64,000 nt of DNA from Hippasteria phrygiana (lineage: Eukaryota; Echinodermata; Asteroidea; Valvatida; Goniasteridae): NCBI GenBank assembly GCA_037893225.1, contig JAZGUH010000565.1, positions 310,001 through 374,000 of the forward strand, in the 5' to 3' direction. Of this stretch, positions 1 through 29,638 are shown piece after piece. The position numbers and the translations under genes were made by a program. Below the pieces are notes generated by a model, which saw nothing but the letters and a program-made list of their open reading frames with translations, did no database searches and was not told where the DNA came from. The first letter of the stretch is position 1. Each line of letters starts with the position of its first letter.

Positions 1-884
1 TCGGGAGAAACATTTCACCGTATGCGTGCAAAGGCATAGCGGGTACCAGCAAATTTAAAGAGATCGTCGTGTTCTAAAGTAACATTTTTAAAAAAATGTT
101 TGGATAGCAAAGTGTTTTCAGGTGTCTTGTGTGTCCAAACTTTTGTTCAAACAAAAGTATCCATTGTCTTTTCGATTGCACGAAAAATTGCACATAATGC
201 AGATTGGATTACCACGCCCCCCATAGCCTTGTGTGCATTGATCTGCCACGTTTATCCCGAGAGAGAATTTTTTCGAATCTTGTTGTGCACATGCGGAGTT
301 GGAATACCGAACTGGTTAATTGGTGTCCCAACCTTATGGAATTACCCAGGTGCCTCCCGTAGACCCTAATGCTATCACCTTAGTCCAGATACATTGTACG
401 GTAGCTCGTTATTTATCGTTATATTTTCGTTATTTATGCTAGATTTGCAGTAGTTCTTGGTTAGATCAGTCGTTTCACAGATCTTGCCGACTTCAGTAAT
501 GTCATTGGATGCAGGCATTTTTTGGGGCTAAAAAGAGGGTGGAAAAAAATTGGACTTGATGGAATTTGCTTCAGAGAAGAAGAGTCGGTGAAAGATATAC
601 TGCCCGTTCTCTTTTCAAGTTGCACCCGAAAAGTAATTGTCTTTTTGCATTGCTATTTTTTCCCAGAAATACAAAAAGTTGTTCTCTTTTGAATGAGACG
701 TCGAATGAATGAAAACTCACCTGCATTAAAGTTAATGAGTAAATGCTTTACAAATGTCAAATTATTTGTGGCCCGACAATAATTTTGGTATATATCTTTA
801 TGTGCAGTAGATCTCCAAAAGGAACCAAGAATACATGCCTTTTTGGGGGGGAGGGTTGCAGATGCAAAATAGAAAAATGTAAAA
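1..884. other. No recognised feature
   Basis: AT-rich sequence without coding signal or a clear repeat. It is presumably intron or upstream DNA of the rabphilin/Doc2 gene. Confidence 0.5.
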
Positions 885-1110
885 TTATTGTTTCATAGTG
901 AACAAAGAAAACTGGCAGGAGCCGGATTGGGACCTGCAACCTCCGGAATACTGTACCGGTGCTCTACCAACTGAGCTATCTTGCCCTATCGGTCTCCCAA
1001 ATTGTCAGTCTTGTTTGTTCGGGGGCGCTAGTCAGAAGTCATAAACACAGGATGCCGTATAGCCAGGGATCACACCCAATCACACCTGGGAAGCGACTTC
1101 TAACATATAA
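885..1110 (-). repeat. tRNA-cored repeat, family A
   Basis: On the minus strand it holds gatagctcagttggtagagc (box A-like), a degenerate anticodon arm and an altered box B (ggtcccaatccgg), flanked by the family body ggtctcccaaattgtcag. Mutations and an improper anticodon loop argue against a functional tRNA. Confidence 0.75.
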
Positions 1111-2498
1111 AATATGTTAGAAAATAGAAGGAAAAAAGAATCAAAGTTGTTTGTGTAGGGCCCTATATCTTTTAAGGGACCATACATGTATAAATGCTCG
1201 GATATTTATCTAAGACCGGTGTATCTGTGAAATTTCTGATTGTGCTGTGAGGCAAGAATTGTTTTTAAATACATTCAGATGCTGATTTGTTTTAGAATTG
1301 CACTAATGTACATTGTCAGTTATTTTCTGATAACATTCCAAAGGCATATCTTTAGCTGCTTAATGGCAGGCAGACAGGAAGTCAATCAACTAATTATCAA
1401 TCAATAGTCGATTGATTGATCGATCGATTGATTTTACAGTGCTGTTTTAAGAATAAATATGGGTTTTGCACAGGAAGTTTTTTCCAACCGTATGGGCATG
1501 AGCATGTTTTCATGAGTGCAAGCAAGCAAGCAAAAATGTACATTCAAGCACGTACTGCTCTATTCATCATTTAGCTGTGGCTGGTGTGGGTTTCGCGGTG
1601 AATAGAATTCAGTGAACTATATTGTTCTGGAATGGGGAGTGTAATGAATAGATGGGGCTTTTCATTCATACTTCCTGTAAGGTGCTTGGCCACACCACCC
1701 TAAAAATGTCAGCACTTTGTCCATGGCCTGCGTGCCCGCTCACTTGTCCGCTCACTTGTCCGGTGCTCTGCACCACCCTCTATCGCTAATACTGGTCAGG
1801 AGTACGCACTCTCAATAACAGTGCCCCGGATCGGACTCAAGGGGTTAAGCCCCGCCCCTGCACCTATTTACCAATTAGAGATGCGTGGTCTGACATGCGT
1901 GTGCGTACACGTGCGCGCCGCTGTGATTAGTCTACATGTCAAGGGGCAGACCTTAATGGGTCGGTCTATTCATTGCAGAGCCAGCAACAAAACGAGCAAG
2001 ATGGCTAGAAATCCAATATACACGTCTGCCGGATTGTTCAGCCAAAGTCGGCCCTGCATTTTGTTCTGTCCGATGCCGACTTGTTTTCTCCTATCCAAAG
2101 TCGTAAATGTCAGATCTGATGTAGTGCTTAATTAAAGTAAATTCATGTGCGCAGGCAGTTCGGGCAATGTGCAATACAGTGTGCTGCCAAGAGTTTCCCT
2201 TACAAAAATCTCCCATGCATGGTGAATTGGACACCATGGGAATCCCATGGGAGGTTTTTGTAAGGCGAGAATTGTCACGGAGGGGCCATTTTTTTGTACT
2301 GCGCATTTGAAAGGGCGACACGTCCTTCGTAACAGTATGTGTCATTTTACACAAAGCTAATAAAACTGGTACTGTATGTGTGAACGTTAAAAGTAGTTTG
2401 ACATTTTCGACGGTGGCTATTTCTTGTATTTACTGCTTCCAAATGCTTTTCAATATTACTATTATTAGTTATCCCACAAGTGCACTTTTTCCTGTGAG
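1111..2498. other. No gene; short palindromes only
   Basis: gattgattgatcgatcgatt near 1411-1432 and an inverted pair ttacaaaaatctcccatg / catgggaggtttttgtaa at 2200-2263. The 104-codon frame at 1821 has no family resemblance. Confidence 0.5.
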
Positions 2499-2745
2499 GA
2501 CAGCCTTGTGGGGTACTCACACAATAGGAACAATGGTACCCCACAAGGTAGTCTGTGTAAGAGCCTTGTGGGGTACTCACACGCTGGGAACAATGGTACC
2601 CCACAAGGTGGTCTATGTGTAAGAGCCTTGCGGGGTACTCGCACAATGGTACCCCACAAGGTGGTCTGTGTAAGAGCCTTGTGGGTGCTCACATAATGGG
2701 ACAAATGGTACCCCACAAATTGGTCTTTGTTTAGCTGTACCCCAC
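2499..2745. repeat. Minisatellite, about 63-bp unit, 3-4 copies
   Basis: Units of gccttgtggggtactcacac and aacaatggtaccccacaagg, each containing an internal inverted pair (ttgtggggtac and gtaccccacaa). A related scrap occurs at 50345-50400. Reading frames over it are repeat artefacts. Confidence 0.9.
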
Positions 2746-3366
2746 AGGGGAAATCCCAATGATTATGGATAATGGGAGCATGATGCATGTACATGTACCC
2801 GACAAGACCAAAGTATGACTTTGTGTAAGAAAACAAATTTATCTTCAAACCAACTTGACGCACAGTAAGGAACCTCCCTGAATGCGTACACTGTGTCCAT
2901 TTTCGGTAAGGATGTACGTGCGGTAAAATGTGCGCAACTTAGAAAAGCGCACAAAAAATACAGTTGGTACGTGGGGTGCGAAACAGTCCGTGCAATATGG
3001 GTATAATATCACACTGTTGGACCAATCGGGATCGACCAGGGATGGACCAATCGGGATCGAGGATTCAAGTTTTCTTGAAGATAACATGAAACACCCTGAG
3101 AAATACCCGTAGATGAATGAGGTGAGGTATGGGGAACTTGTCGACCGCGTAGTCTGAAAATGGCCTGTCCAGCAAGTTGTAACCAGTGTATACATTAGCC
3201 ATGTTTTATTTTTATTGTAGAGATTAACCCCTAACTCTGCGGAATCTAACAGTGTTCAAGAACAGGAAATTTCTGTTGGATTTTTTTGGTGGATTCTGTT
3301 GGATTCAGCAGGCTTCACACTTCAGTAACTGTTGGATATCGTTGGATTCAACAGGCTCCTTACGAA

Positions 3367-3819
3367 TAGGGGTGTGCATTTACGGGTAGTACGAGAATTG
3401 GGTACCCAACTGAAAAAAAAACACAGGTACCCGGGTACCCATTAAAGAAAGCAAATCCCAAAAATTAAATCTCGGAAATTGCTGCTCATGTTGTTCATAA
3501 AGGTCCGCACGTTAATACTACCACATCGGGGCATCAGTGCAGCAAGATGCAAGTGTGTACAGTGAGCTGTATAGCTTTATGGTGTAAATTGCATTTCCGT
3601 AAGCGGCATAAACGTTAATCTGTTTTGTTTATCCATGTACCCTGGTTTTCATTTTGAATATTCCCCGCGAATGACATTCAAAAACTTTCTTTTCTTTGTC
3701 CGAGAAATTACTAAGTAATATGTTAATTCGGTTTATGGGTACTCGATTCCATGATCTGGAACCCGTTCTTGACAGTAGCGGTTGGGTACTTGGGTACCAG
3801 GTTTGGATGAACAGCCCTA
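3367..3819. mobile_element. hAT-like element with TAGGGGTGTGCAT ends
   Basis: It begins TAGGGGTGTGCATTTACGG and ends GATGAACAGCCCTA. Flanks CTTACGAA and CGTACGAA match at 7 of 8. The interior is rich in GGTACCC motifs. Other copies are at 27095-27532, 42216 and 50975-51579. Confidence 0.82.
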
Positions 3820-3894
3820 CGTACGAAGTACTTGGAGCAGGGTTTGGGTTAAAATGATTATAACGTAGCCATGTGTAGTCTGCAATTTTGCATA

Positions 3895-4159
3895 TTAACC
3901 CTAACCCCTTGGGTAACTTTACTACAAAGTATCCTGAATCCGCCAAAATCCACCTGTTTTGCCATGCACAGAAAGTTGGTTTTGGTGACTGCTCAATATG
4001 GAGGTATCCTGAATCCATCAAAATCCTGCAGTAACGCTAGGCTTACAATCCTCAATCCATCAAAACCCCCCAGTTTTCAATATGGAGGTATCCTGAATCT
4101 GCCGAAATCCTCCAAAACAGGGGTATGGATTTTGATGGATTCAGGTAGGTTAGGGTTAA
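3895..4159. mobile_element. TTAA-flanked CCCTAAC element (long form)
   Basis: TTAACCCTAACCCC at the left and GGTTAGGGTTAA at the right. Internal repeats of ggaggtatcctgaatcc alternate with catcaaaa motifs. Confidence 0.75.
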
Positions 4160-5450
4160 TTTCATAATGATCACAGATTGTAGCCAGAAAGGACCCATGT
4201 CAGTGGTGCTGTGGTTGTCTTCTCATTCTTGTCTTCTTGTTTCTTGGATATGCAGTAAGAATAAGCCAGTTCGGTATTTCAACTACGCATGTGCACAATG
4301 ACATAGGTCACGGGTCATTTGGGATAACTAATGCGCGCGTATGAATGCGCAAGGTATGGTCGCACAACGCGCATGTGTTAAATTAAGTCAGATTGGGCGT
4401 TCGCGTAACAATAACATAGCGTGGCATTACGTTAGCAATTTTTTCCCGAATAACCTTTGACCTTTGAGATACTGAACTTTCTTATTAATTATTGTCATGG
4501 CTTCATACACTACATTCAGTACACTCTTTTTTTGAGTTTTTTTTCTTGGAAAGAGAAGTTAACATCAAAAGCATCAGTTTGGAAATGAATTATTGGAGTC
4601 TGCTGCTTGGTCGTGAAAAGTTCCGGGAGGTCTAGGAATTTTTGACCTCTACTAGAATGTCCTAGAATTTCCCTTGAAATTTGATGATTTTTTCCCCCCC
4701 GGAAAGGCCAGGAAAAATTGTGCAACTTTGTTCCATGTTATGGCTGATTTTGTCCCTATTTTCTGACTACAAAAAATGAATTATTTTTCCTGTTCTAATT
4801 GCCATAATAGTCCTGGAAGTTTTTATGGGAAAGCCATGGAAAATTCATGGAAAATGTATGGGAAATTTATTATGGAATTTGATGGTAAAAGCATACGCAC
4901 ACTAAGCACTAGGTCACCTAACGGTCTCAGGAAAATAAAAAATGCAATAAAATGCAATAAAATGCAACAATTTTTCATACTGAAGTTATTTGACAATTCT
5001 GTTATGCACGAAAAGTCAAAATTTCCACCCAGCCTTAGATCCTTATGTGAGTTTTTAGAATGTGCTAATTTTTCTTTTAATTAGCAAATTATTTGTTTGT
5101 GAGTTTGAGTCCAACAATTTGTGTGTACAGTTTACCATATGGTGTTGGAATTTGCAAGGATGGGTATGGTTCCTAGTAAATTATACTAGGGAGTTAGGGT
5201 TAATGGATGTTTGTCATGATCAGTTTACATGTAATGTTCAATTGATTTGAACTGTCCCTGTAAATTTAGAACCATGACACAAGAGACTATTCAATGCTTT
5301 TTAAAAGTGAAGATATAAATAATTTTCATGTTACAATTCTGCATTGATATAACTCAAATACCGTGTTGAGAAGGGCAAATATCGCTTTTAGATATCATCT
5401 CTGGTGCAAATTCCATTTTCAGGCATTGACACAATGAATCACAAATTTGT
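4160..5450. other. No gene; decayed repeat
   Basis: It contains gaaaagttccgggagg and ccatggaaaattcatgga phrases similar to 16398-16690, and a lone right end gttagggttaa at 5193-5203 of a CCCTAAC element. Confidence 0.45.
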
Positions 5451-5659
5451 TTAACCCCTTGTGTACGGATGACGCCATATGGCATAAAAAAAAGTGCCAC
5501 CAGGCCGGATGACGCTATTGGCCGCCGTTTGTGCAGTTTCAATCCATTGTTGGATTATTGTTTATGTCATGCTTGACTACACAAACACATTGTAGCGGTT
5601 CGAACTGGCTGCTGCAACACCCCGACGTCTCCCGTAAAATACCGTGCTCAAGGGGTTAA
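5451..5659. mobile_element. TTAA-flanked CCCCTTG element, copy 1
   Basis: TTAACCCCTTGTGTACGG at the left and CCGTGCTCAAGGGGTTAA at the right, 209 bp, body with gtgcagtttcaatccattgt. There are five copies in the window. Confidence 0.85.
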
Positions 5660-5806
5660 AGATGGTGTTGATTGTTGAGAGAAGTCTGCATCGTAGATTG
5701 CATATTGTAAAATCATACAGCAAATTATTTCTGCCATGAAATACCAAAAAATTACTTTTGAGAGCTATTCTTATTAAGTCCCCTCTAGCGCGCAGCTCAG
5801 CCCGCT

Positions 5807-5968
5807 GGTGTCATTTGTCTAAAAGTCGTTGCTGCGGGCAGCAAACAAATCGACATCGCAGGACGAACTCCCCTTTTGTGCCTATAGTGCTAGACACAAA
5901 AGGGGAGTTCGTCCTATGACGTCAAATTGTTTGCTGCCCGCAGCGACGACTTTTAGACAAATGGCACC
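5807..5968. repeat. 162-bp near-perfect palindrome
   Basis: ggtgtcatttgtctaaaagt pairs with acttttagacaaatggcacc, and aggacgaactccccttttgt with acaaaaggggagttcgtcct. The loop is about 13 bases near 5888. Probably a foldback miniature transposon. Confidence 0.88.
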
Positions 5969-6197
5969 ATTTCAAATGTCGGGCTCAAACGTACCCCGAG
6001 CCTTACAAACTCCAACAGCAGGTTTTGTCCAATTTTGATGGGTTCAGTACTGTAGGGCCTTGGCACCATTACTTAATACATGGAGCTATGATGCCCCAAT
6101 TTGTCTATAAAGTCCAAAGAATATGCCATAGGTTTACTGCACAGTGTTGGATTTTGACAGGTTGAGGACACTTCCTAGTATAAATGGTTAGGGTTAA
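5967..6197. mobile_element. TTAA-flanked CCCTAAC element, left end eroded
   Basis: The right end is GGTTAGGGTTAA. The body (ccttggcaccatt, ttgtctataaagt, ccataggtttactgcacagt) matches 45238-45459. The left terminus is lost next to the 5807-5968 palindrome. Confidence 0.6.
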
Positions 6198-7308
6198 TTA
6201 AGCTTTCAGATTGAAACTAATGAATTTTATTTTTTTATCATAACCAAAGCTATATCATACCTTGAAGGCCAAGTAAAAGAAAATACCAGTTGATAATCCG
6301 GGTTTTTTCAGAAAGAGGATGATGAGGTTATTTTTTTCAAGATGGCTGCCAAGCATTTCAATTCAAAATGGTTGCAAAATTTCCAGTTCAAAATGGCCGC
6401 CAGCTTGTTATTGGCTATTCTACTAGTAAGTTGAGTCAATATATCCATGTTAAACAGTGTTCTATGTATTTTATTCAAGTACCCAATTGTTTATTGCATG
6501 TTCTTTTCAATTGCATTTTCACTTTAACAAACTATTCAGCTCGCATATCGCGAATGCCAGTGAACTACTGTCCTCACTGGCTTCGTAGAAGTCTAAAATA
6601 TCGGGAAATGAAATCCATCATCGAAAGAACGGTGCCAAGATAAAGCGAAATACATGAAAAATCTAGCTGTTTTGGAGGGGGAAAAAAAAAAAAAAAAGGA
6701 TGCGGCCTTAAAAAAGCCTGCAGGCGGGGACAATCAACTACTGTTTTTTTTTACATGGCGTAAGCAGGACATGGAATAAGCAGGACATGGAATATAGACT
6801 CTGTGTTTTTCCATTTTCTCCCACTCGCTAATTCAATTAAGTTACCTCATGAATGTTCTGAAACTACAGTAATGTTCCTTCAGAGGGGTATCAAATTGAC
6901 ATTGACATTGTGTAATTGAATCTGCCGACATTCAATGATGCATCCAAGTGCTCATTTCCTTCGTCTTTTGCTCAAGAAGGAGAAAAACAGACGTGGGTGG
7001 ATGTAAGAAAGTCCTAGTCTGGAGTGATGCATCACTTTTAATACTCAGAAATGGGCAGCGACAGGACCTGTATATAATCAGATGTTTCTGCATGCTGTTG
7101 CCACGGTTACTGATTGGATTAAATGCGAGACTGTGAAACGAGCCTGTACACGTTTGCCATCCCCTCCCGCATGATTACAAGTTGCATGGCAACAGTAGAA
7201 TGTATAGAGAGATGTCTAGACAAGTACATTAATGACTTGCATTGAAAACATGAGATGGAAATGAAGAATCTCAGTGTGTGCTATGAAAAGATTACAGATC
7301 ACGAACCA
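6198..7308. other. No recognised feature
   Basis: Unique-looking AT-rich DNA with a 15-A run near 6685. No exon compatible with the phase-1 entry of exon 8380-8550 was identified. Confidence 0.45.
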
Positions 7309-7829
7309 TTAAAGGTAGTGTACATGATTGGTCATTGTTGCCTTTTTAAGAAATAGGCGGATTTGGGGGTTAGTATTTTATAGGAAATATCGTTCCACTG
7401 ACCTGTTCAAAGTTTTGCGTTGTTGGATGGCTGAAAAAACGAGAGAAAAATGGCGCTCGTTTTAAACCGTTGGGCGGATGATAGCCTTTAGTCAAGGTGC
7501 GCGTAACTATCTGGGGCGCGTGACGCGCCCCAGATATGCCAACATGTCTGGGGCGTGCCACTCGTCCGGGTAGCCACCACTTGTACGGGTATCCACGCGC
7601 GCCTTGACTAAAAGCTACATGTACAGGGCAGTTTTCCAACGATTTCCAGCTGGAAATCGTTGGAAAACGATATGAATTTCCACTTGTCTTGACAACGACA
7701 GCACACCTGGTGCCATCATTTCACAGGATGATTGAGACTACTATTAACTTACAGTCTAGTAAGGTATTTCGTAATAATTCAGTAAACAAAAAAAATTGGT
7801 GGATTACCAATCGTGTACACTACCTGTAA
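7309..7829. mobile_element. TTAA-flanked AGGTAGTGTACA element, copy 1
   Basis: TTAA then aAGGTAGTGTACATGATTGG at the left; CCAATCGTGTACACTACCT followed by gtaa at the right. 521 bp with an internal GC-rich stem (gtctggggcgtg and cgcgccccagat repeats near 7500-7620). Confidence 0.83.
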
Positions 7830-8379
7830 CTTATCTAATATTTATTATTTTGCAGCGAATGTAATCTCTCACGGGCATTTCATGGATACCTAACGACACT
7901 TGCAAAAGTTAACTTCTTACATTTTCACAGTTTTACATGTACATGTAACATAAAAAAGAGCCCTTTTTTTTGGGGGGGGGTGACTCACAGCCAGGGAGGG
8001 GGTAGGATTCTGTCCCCTTTAGATCTCAGCCAAACAGTAAATGGACTTTTATGACATGAAGTATACAAATGAGGATACCTATGATAATTACCTTTTCTCA
8101 AATTTCATAATTTATTATTTTTTTCCACAGAACCGTAAGAAATTAACATGCAGTAATTGAATCCCGAATTGATGAAAATAGCACTTTATGCTTGAAACTC
8201 TTCTTTACTCATTAGCTCATATTTAAAAAAAAAAAAAAACAACCTTTTTCATGTTCATTGCATCAACATCATCATCTGTGTTTAACCTGCTTCCACTTCA
8301 TTCCTGTACTCTCTTTCTGTCTCTGTCTTGCTTTTCCAATTTCCTCAACCACCTAATTCATTCAACCTCCATCCTCCAG

Positions 8380-26552
<18,173 letters not shown>

Positions 26553-26604
26553 ACATACAGCCTAGAGTCATGTAAAGCTATCTCTAGTCTAGTTTGATGT
26601 CATC

Positions 26605-26974
26605 AATTGTGATGCGATCAAGCAAAATCAGTCGGAACTCGGCAATCCTTGTTTTGAGATATGGGCCAAAATATGTTCGTAGTGAAAAAATAAAAATTGA
26701 CTTTTTTTTTACAAAAACAGAAGGGAAAAACATTCTTCTTTCACATGAGAATATGACATGTACCGGTATTATAAATGTGCTAAAAATGACCCAATTAAAG
26801 TACTGTAACTTTAAACTTGATTTTCCCAGTTTCTTTCTTTTTAATGTGCCGGTGTATTCACATGGGGTTTTCACTAATATGGAGCTTAAAGTACGCTACA
26901 AATAAATATGTAAAAATCCCAAAATTGACCAGGGCCTACTTCAGACTGATTTTGCTTGATCGCATCACAATTGT
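26605..26974. mobile_element. Inverted-repeat element just after the rabphilin/Doc2 stop codon
   Basis: caattgtgatgcgatcaagc then aaaatcagtc, with the inverse gactgattttgcttgatcgc then atcacaattg. 370 bp, starting 53 bp after TAA, so it probably lies within the 3' untranslated region. Confidence 0.78.
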
Positions 26975-27094
26975 TTTCTGTAGAAATAAAGTTTTGATGC
27001 CAATGATTACAGAGGGCTTTCAGAGCGTTGGAAGCCAATGTTACATGTCTGTGTATTGTGGCATAAATTTCACGACAGTGAACATTCCAGAAAG

Positions 27095-27532
27095 TAGGGC
27101 TGTTCATCCGAACCGGGTACCCTAGTACCCGACTGCTAATGTCAGGAACCGGTTCCAGATTATGGAATCAAATGCCTTTAACCTAATTAACATATTACTT
27201 AGTAATTTCACAGACAATGAAAAAGAAAGTTTTTAAAGGTCATTTGTGGGGAATTTTCAAAATGAAAACCAGGGTACATGGAAAAACAAAACAGATTAAT
27301 GTATACGACGCTTGGGAAAATGCAGTTTATACCGTAAAGCTGTAGAGCTCACTGTACACACTTGCATCTTGCTGCATTGATGCACCGATGTGGTAGTATT
27401 AACGTGCAGACCTTTACGAACAATATGAACAGCAATTTACAAGATTTAATTTTGGCCTTTCTTTAACCGGTACCCGTGCTTGTTTTCAATCGGGTAGCTG
27501 ATTCCCATACTACCCGTCAATGCTCACCCACA
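27095..27532. mobile_element. hAT-like element, family of 3367-3819
   Basis: It starts TAGGGCTGTTCATCCGAACC and ends ATGCTCACCCACA, with flanks CCAGAAAG and CCAGAAAT (7 of 8). Confidence 0.78.
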
Positions 27533-27586
27533 CCAGAAATACATGTGTGTAAGGCTCATGCCTCCTGCTCAGAGATACGAGACCAG

Positions 27587-28187
27587 CAGCCGATTTCACA
27601 AAACCTTGCACAATTATGTAACTCTACTTACGCCACAATTTATTGCCCAAGTTTTGCAACATCCATGGCATTTTTAAAATTGATTTCACGAAAGTTACGC
27701 AGTGCGTAAGTCACTGACTTGCACCACAAATGATGGCGTAACTTACGCACTCGTTTTAGGTGTCTTAAATTGTTTGCACAAACACCGAAATGATGACTTA
27801 GCTAGCTAAGCGTTGGCATAGTAGAGCCCGTAAGTTGCTCAAATAATTTCACTAGATTATTTCAGAGAGTAATGAAATGATCATCAGCTGCAGATTTACC
27901 CGTGAGATATATCCGAAAGTTTTTTCGGAGCGAAGTTTCAAAAGTGAAAAGTTTTAATATAGCACCCCACAGTACAATTTTACGATGTATTTTGATTGTA
28001 CTAAAACAGTCGTCGTAAAAGTGGCATTCAGCCTCGTCCGCGATGTATAAAACAAATAAAACATAGCGCAGCTACGCACTGTTTCGTGAAATGGATCGCA
28101 AGGATGTAGCGCAGCTGCGCAACATTTTTATAACACAAGTCCTACGCAATGGCGTAAGTTGCGCACGGTTTTGTGAAATCGGCTGCA
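27587..28187. mobile_element. GCAGCCGATTTCACAAAACC inverted-repeat element
   Basis: gcagccgatttcacaaaacc to ggttttgtgaaatcggctgc, about 600 bp, with internal gcgtaagttgcgcac-type motifs in both orientations. Confidence 0.8.
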
Positions 28188-28302
28188 GGATTTTGTAGTG
28201 GCTTGTTTGCTGTCTTGTGAGTTTCCAAAGTTGTGTCAAGAGTGATCTTGAAGTCCCCCCAGCATCTCACATCAATGGTTGAAATATTGACATCTGGTCC
28301 GT

Positions 28303-28722
28303 TTTATTGGTTGAACACTCGCATGACCAGTCACTCTTCTAATTACGCAAAAGAAATACGACCGATGCGGCCGTAATTAGAGTCCATAAATTCACACTAC
28401 ACCGGCACTGCTGTGTTCTGCGCCACATCAAGCAGTACGCAGCACGTGTGTGTCAATTTCCATATTAGGACATTTTTAGAACTACTCGCGTGAGGCACGT
28501 ACCATTAAATAGCTAAAGGGGTGTTTTACAAAACAAGGTAACATTTTTCAACAAAATCATTGTAAATTTATAATTTCCGAGTTGTGTCAGGGGATTTTTG
28601 GCTGAATTATACCAAAAGGTATTTTATGGATGAGAATAAATATGTGCTGGGGTCATTATCAGCGTCCAGGCCCCAAGGCAAGTACGTTTAAAATGGGCCC
28701 AGCACATATTTATTCCCTTAGT
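28303..28722. repeat. Dispersed repeat with collapsed terminal hairpin, copy 1
   Basis: It shares ggttgaacactcgc, acactacaccggcactgctg and gggtgttttacaaa with 53932-54402. It ends with aataaatatgtgctggg and cccagcacatatttatt separated by only about 40 bp. Confidence 0.8.
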
Positions 28723-28887
28723 ATTGTTTATTCGTGCCAATGCAATCACATGTATTTTTTCATCAAACTCTTAGCTTTCTAAAAGTAGAACTCACGTCGT
28801 CATCTTTTTTTAAAAACAAAGCCAGCAACATGAAGGAAACTAATGAAAATAACTACAATGCTACATGTACATGTGGAGGTAAATGCC

Positions 28888-29160
28888 GTACGTGTGCGCG
28901 GTGTACGTGTGCGCGGTGTACGTGTGCGCGGTGTACGTGTGCGCGGTGTACGTGTGCGCGGTGTACGTGTGCGCGGTGTACGTGTGCGCGGTGTACGTGT
29001 GCGCGGTGTACGTGTGCGCGGTGTACGTGTGCGCGGTGTACGTGTGCGCGGTGTACGTGTGCGCGGTGTACGTGTGCGCGGTGTACGTGTGCGCGGTGTA
29101 CGTGTGCGCGGTGTACGTGTGCGCGGTGTACGTGTGCGCGGTGTACGCGGTGCGCGGTGC
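28888..29160. repeat. 15-bp alternating purine-pyrimidine minisatellite, about 17 copies
   Basis: Unit gtgtacgtgtgcgcg, strictly homogeneous, fading into gtgcgcgcacggtgcgcgcg and gtacgtgtgcacagtg to 29240. The frames on both strands are repeat-derived. Confidence 0.97.
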
Positions 29161-29436
29161 GCGCACGGTGCGCGCGGTGTACGCGGTGCACGTGTGCACA
29201 GTGTCATGTACGTGTGCACAGTGTACGTGTACGTGTAGATATTAAACAGCTTAACTCCCAAAGTGAATATTGTACAATGTAATATTCTATTTCAGAACAA
29301 CATATGTCTTGCTGAAATGTAGATTTCATATTTATGTAGGTAACATGATTATGGTTTCAAACTAGTTGTGCAATTTGTGTTTAGAGAGAAAATTGTAAGG
29401 ATGTGTTGTTTTTTTAGCAAGAGTTGTCTTTTTTAG

Positions 29437-29638
29437 CAGAGTTGTAGTCGAGTCCCTGCAAGTCCTTTCGCAAGTCCAGTCAGAAGTCCTTTCATAAAGC
29501 CAGTCACAAGTAACTTGATAAACAATGACAAAGGAATGCCTTTGTCAAAGCTCATTTGAATAGGTTGTGATTGGGATTAGGACTGGAGGGCTTGTGATGG
29601 ACTTGCAGGGACTTGTGATGGACTCGACCACATCCCTG
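29437..29638. mobile_element. hAT-like element, family of 21521-21832
   Basis: It begins CAGAGTTGTAGTCGAGTCCC and ends GGACTCGACCACATCCCTG. The 202-bp body shares aatgacaaaggaatgccttt with the other copies. Flanks are both T-rich and only roughly matching. Confidence 0.8.

Noticed and set aside
2347..2863. Overlapping 80-132-codon frames
   Set aside because: They derive from the 63-bp minisatellite at 2499-2745 and show no independent coding signal.
3895..4159. Interstitial telomeric repeats
   Set aside because: The CCCTAAC words occur only once at each element end with TTAA flanks, not in tandem, so they are transposon termini.
28734..29282. Cys/Arg/Thr-rich 182-codon frame and sister frames on both strands
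   Set aside because: Produced by a 15-bp array whose unit is a multiple of three, so all frames stay open. It is not a protein gene.
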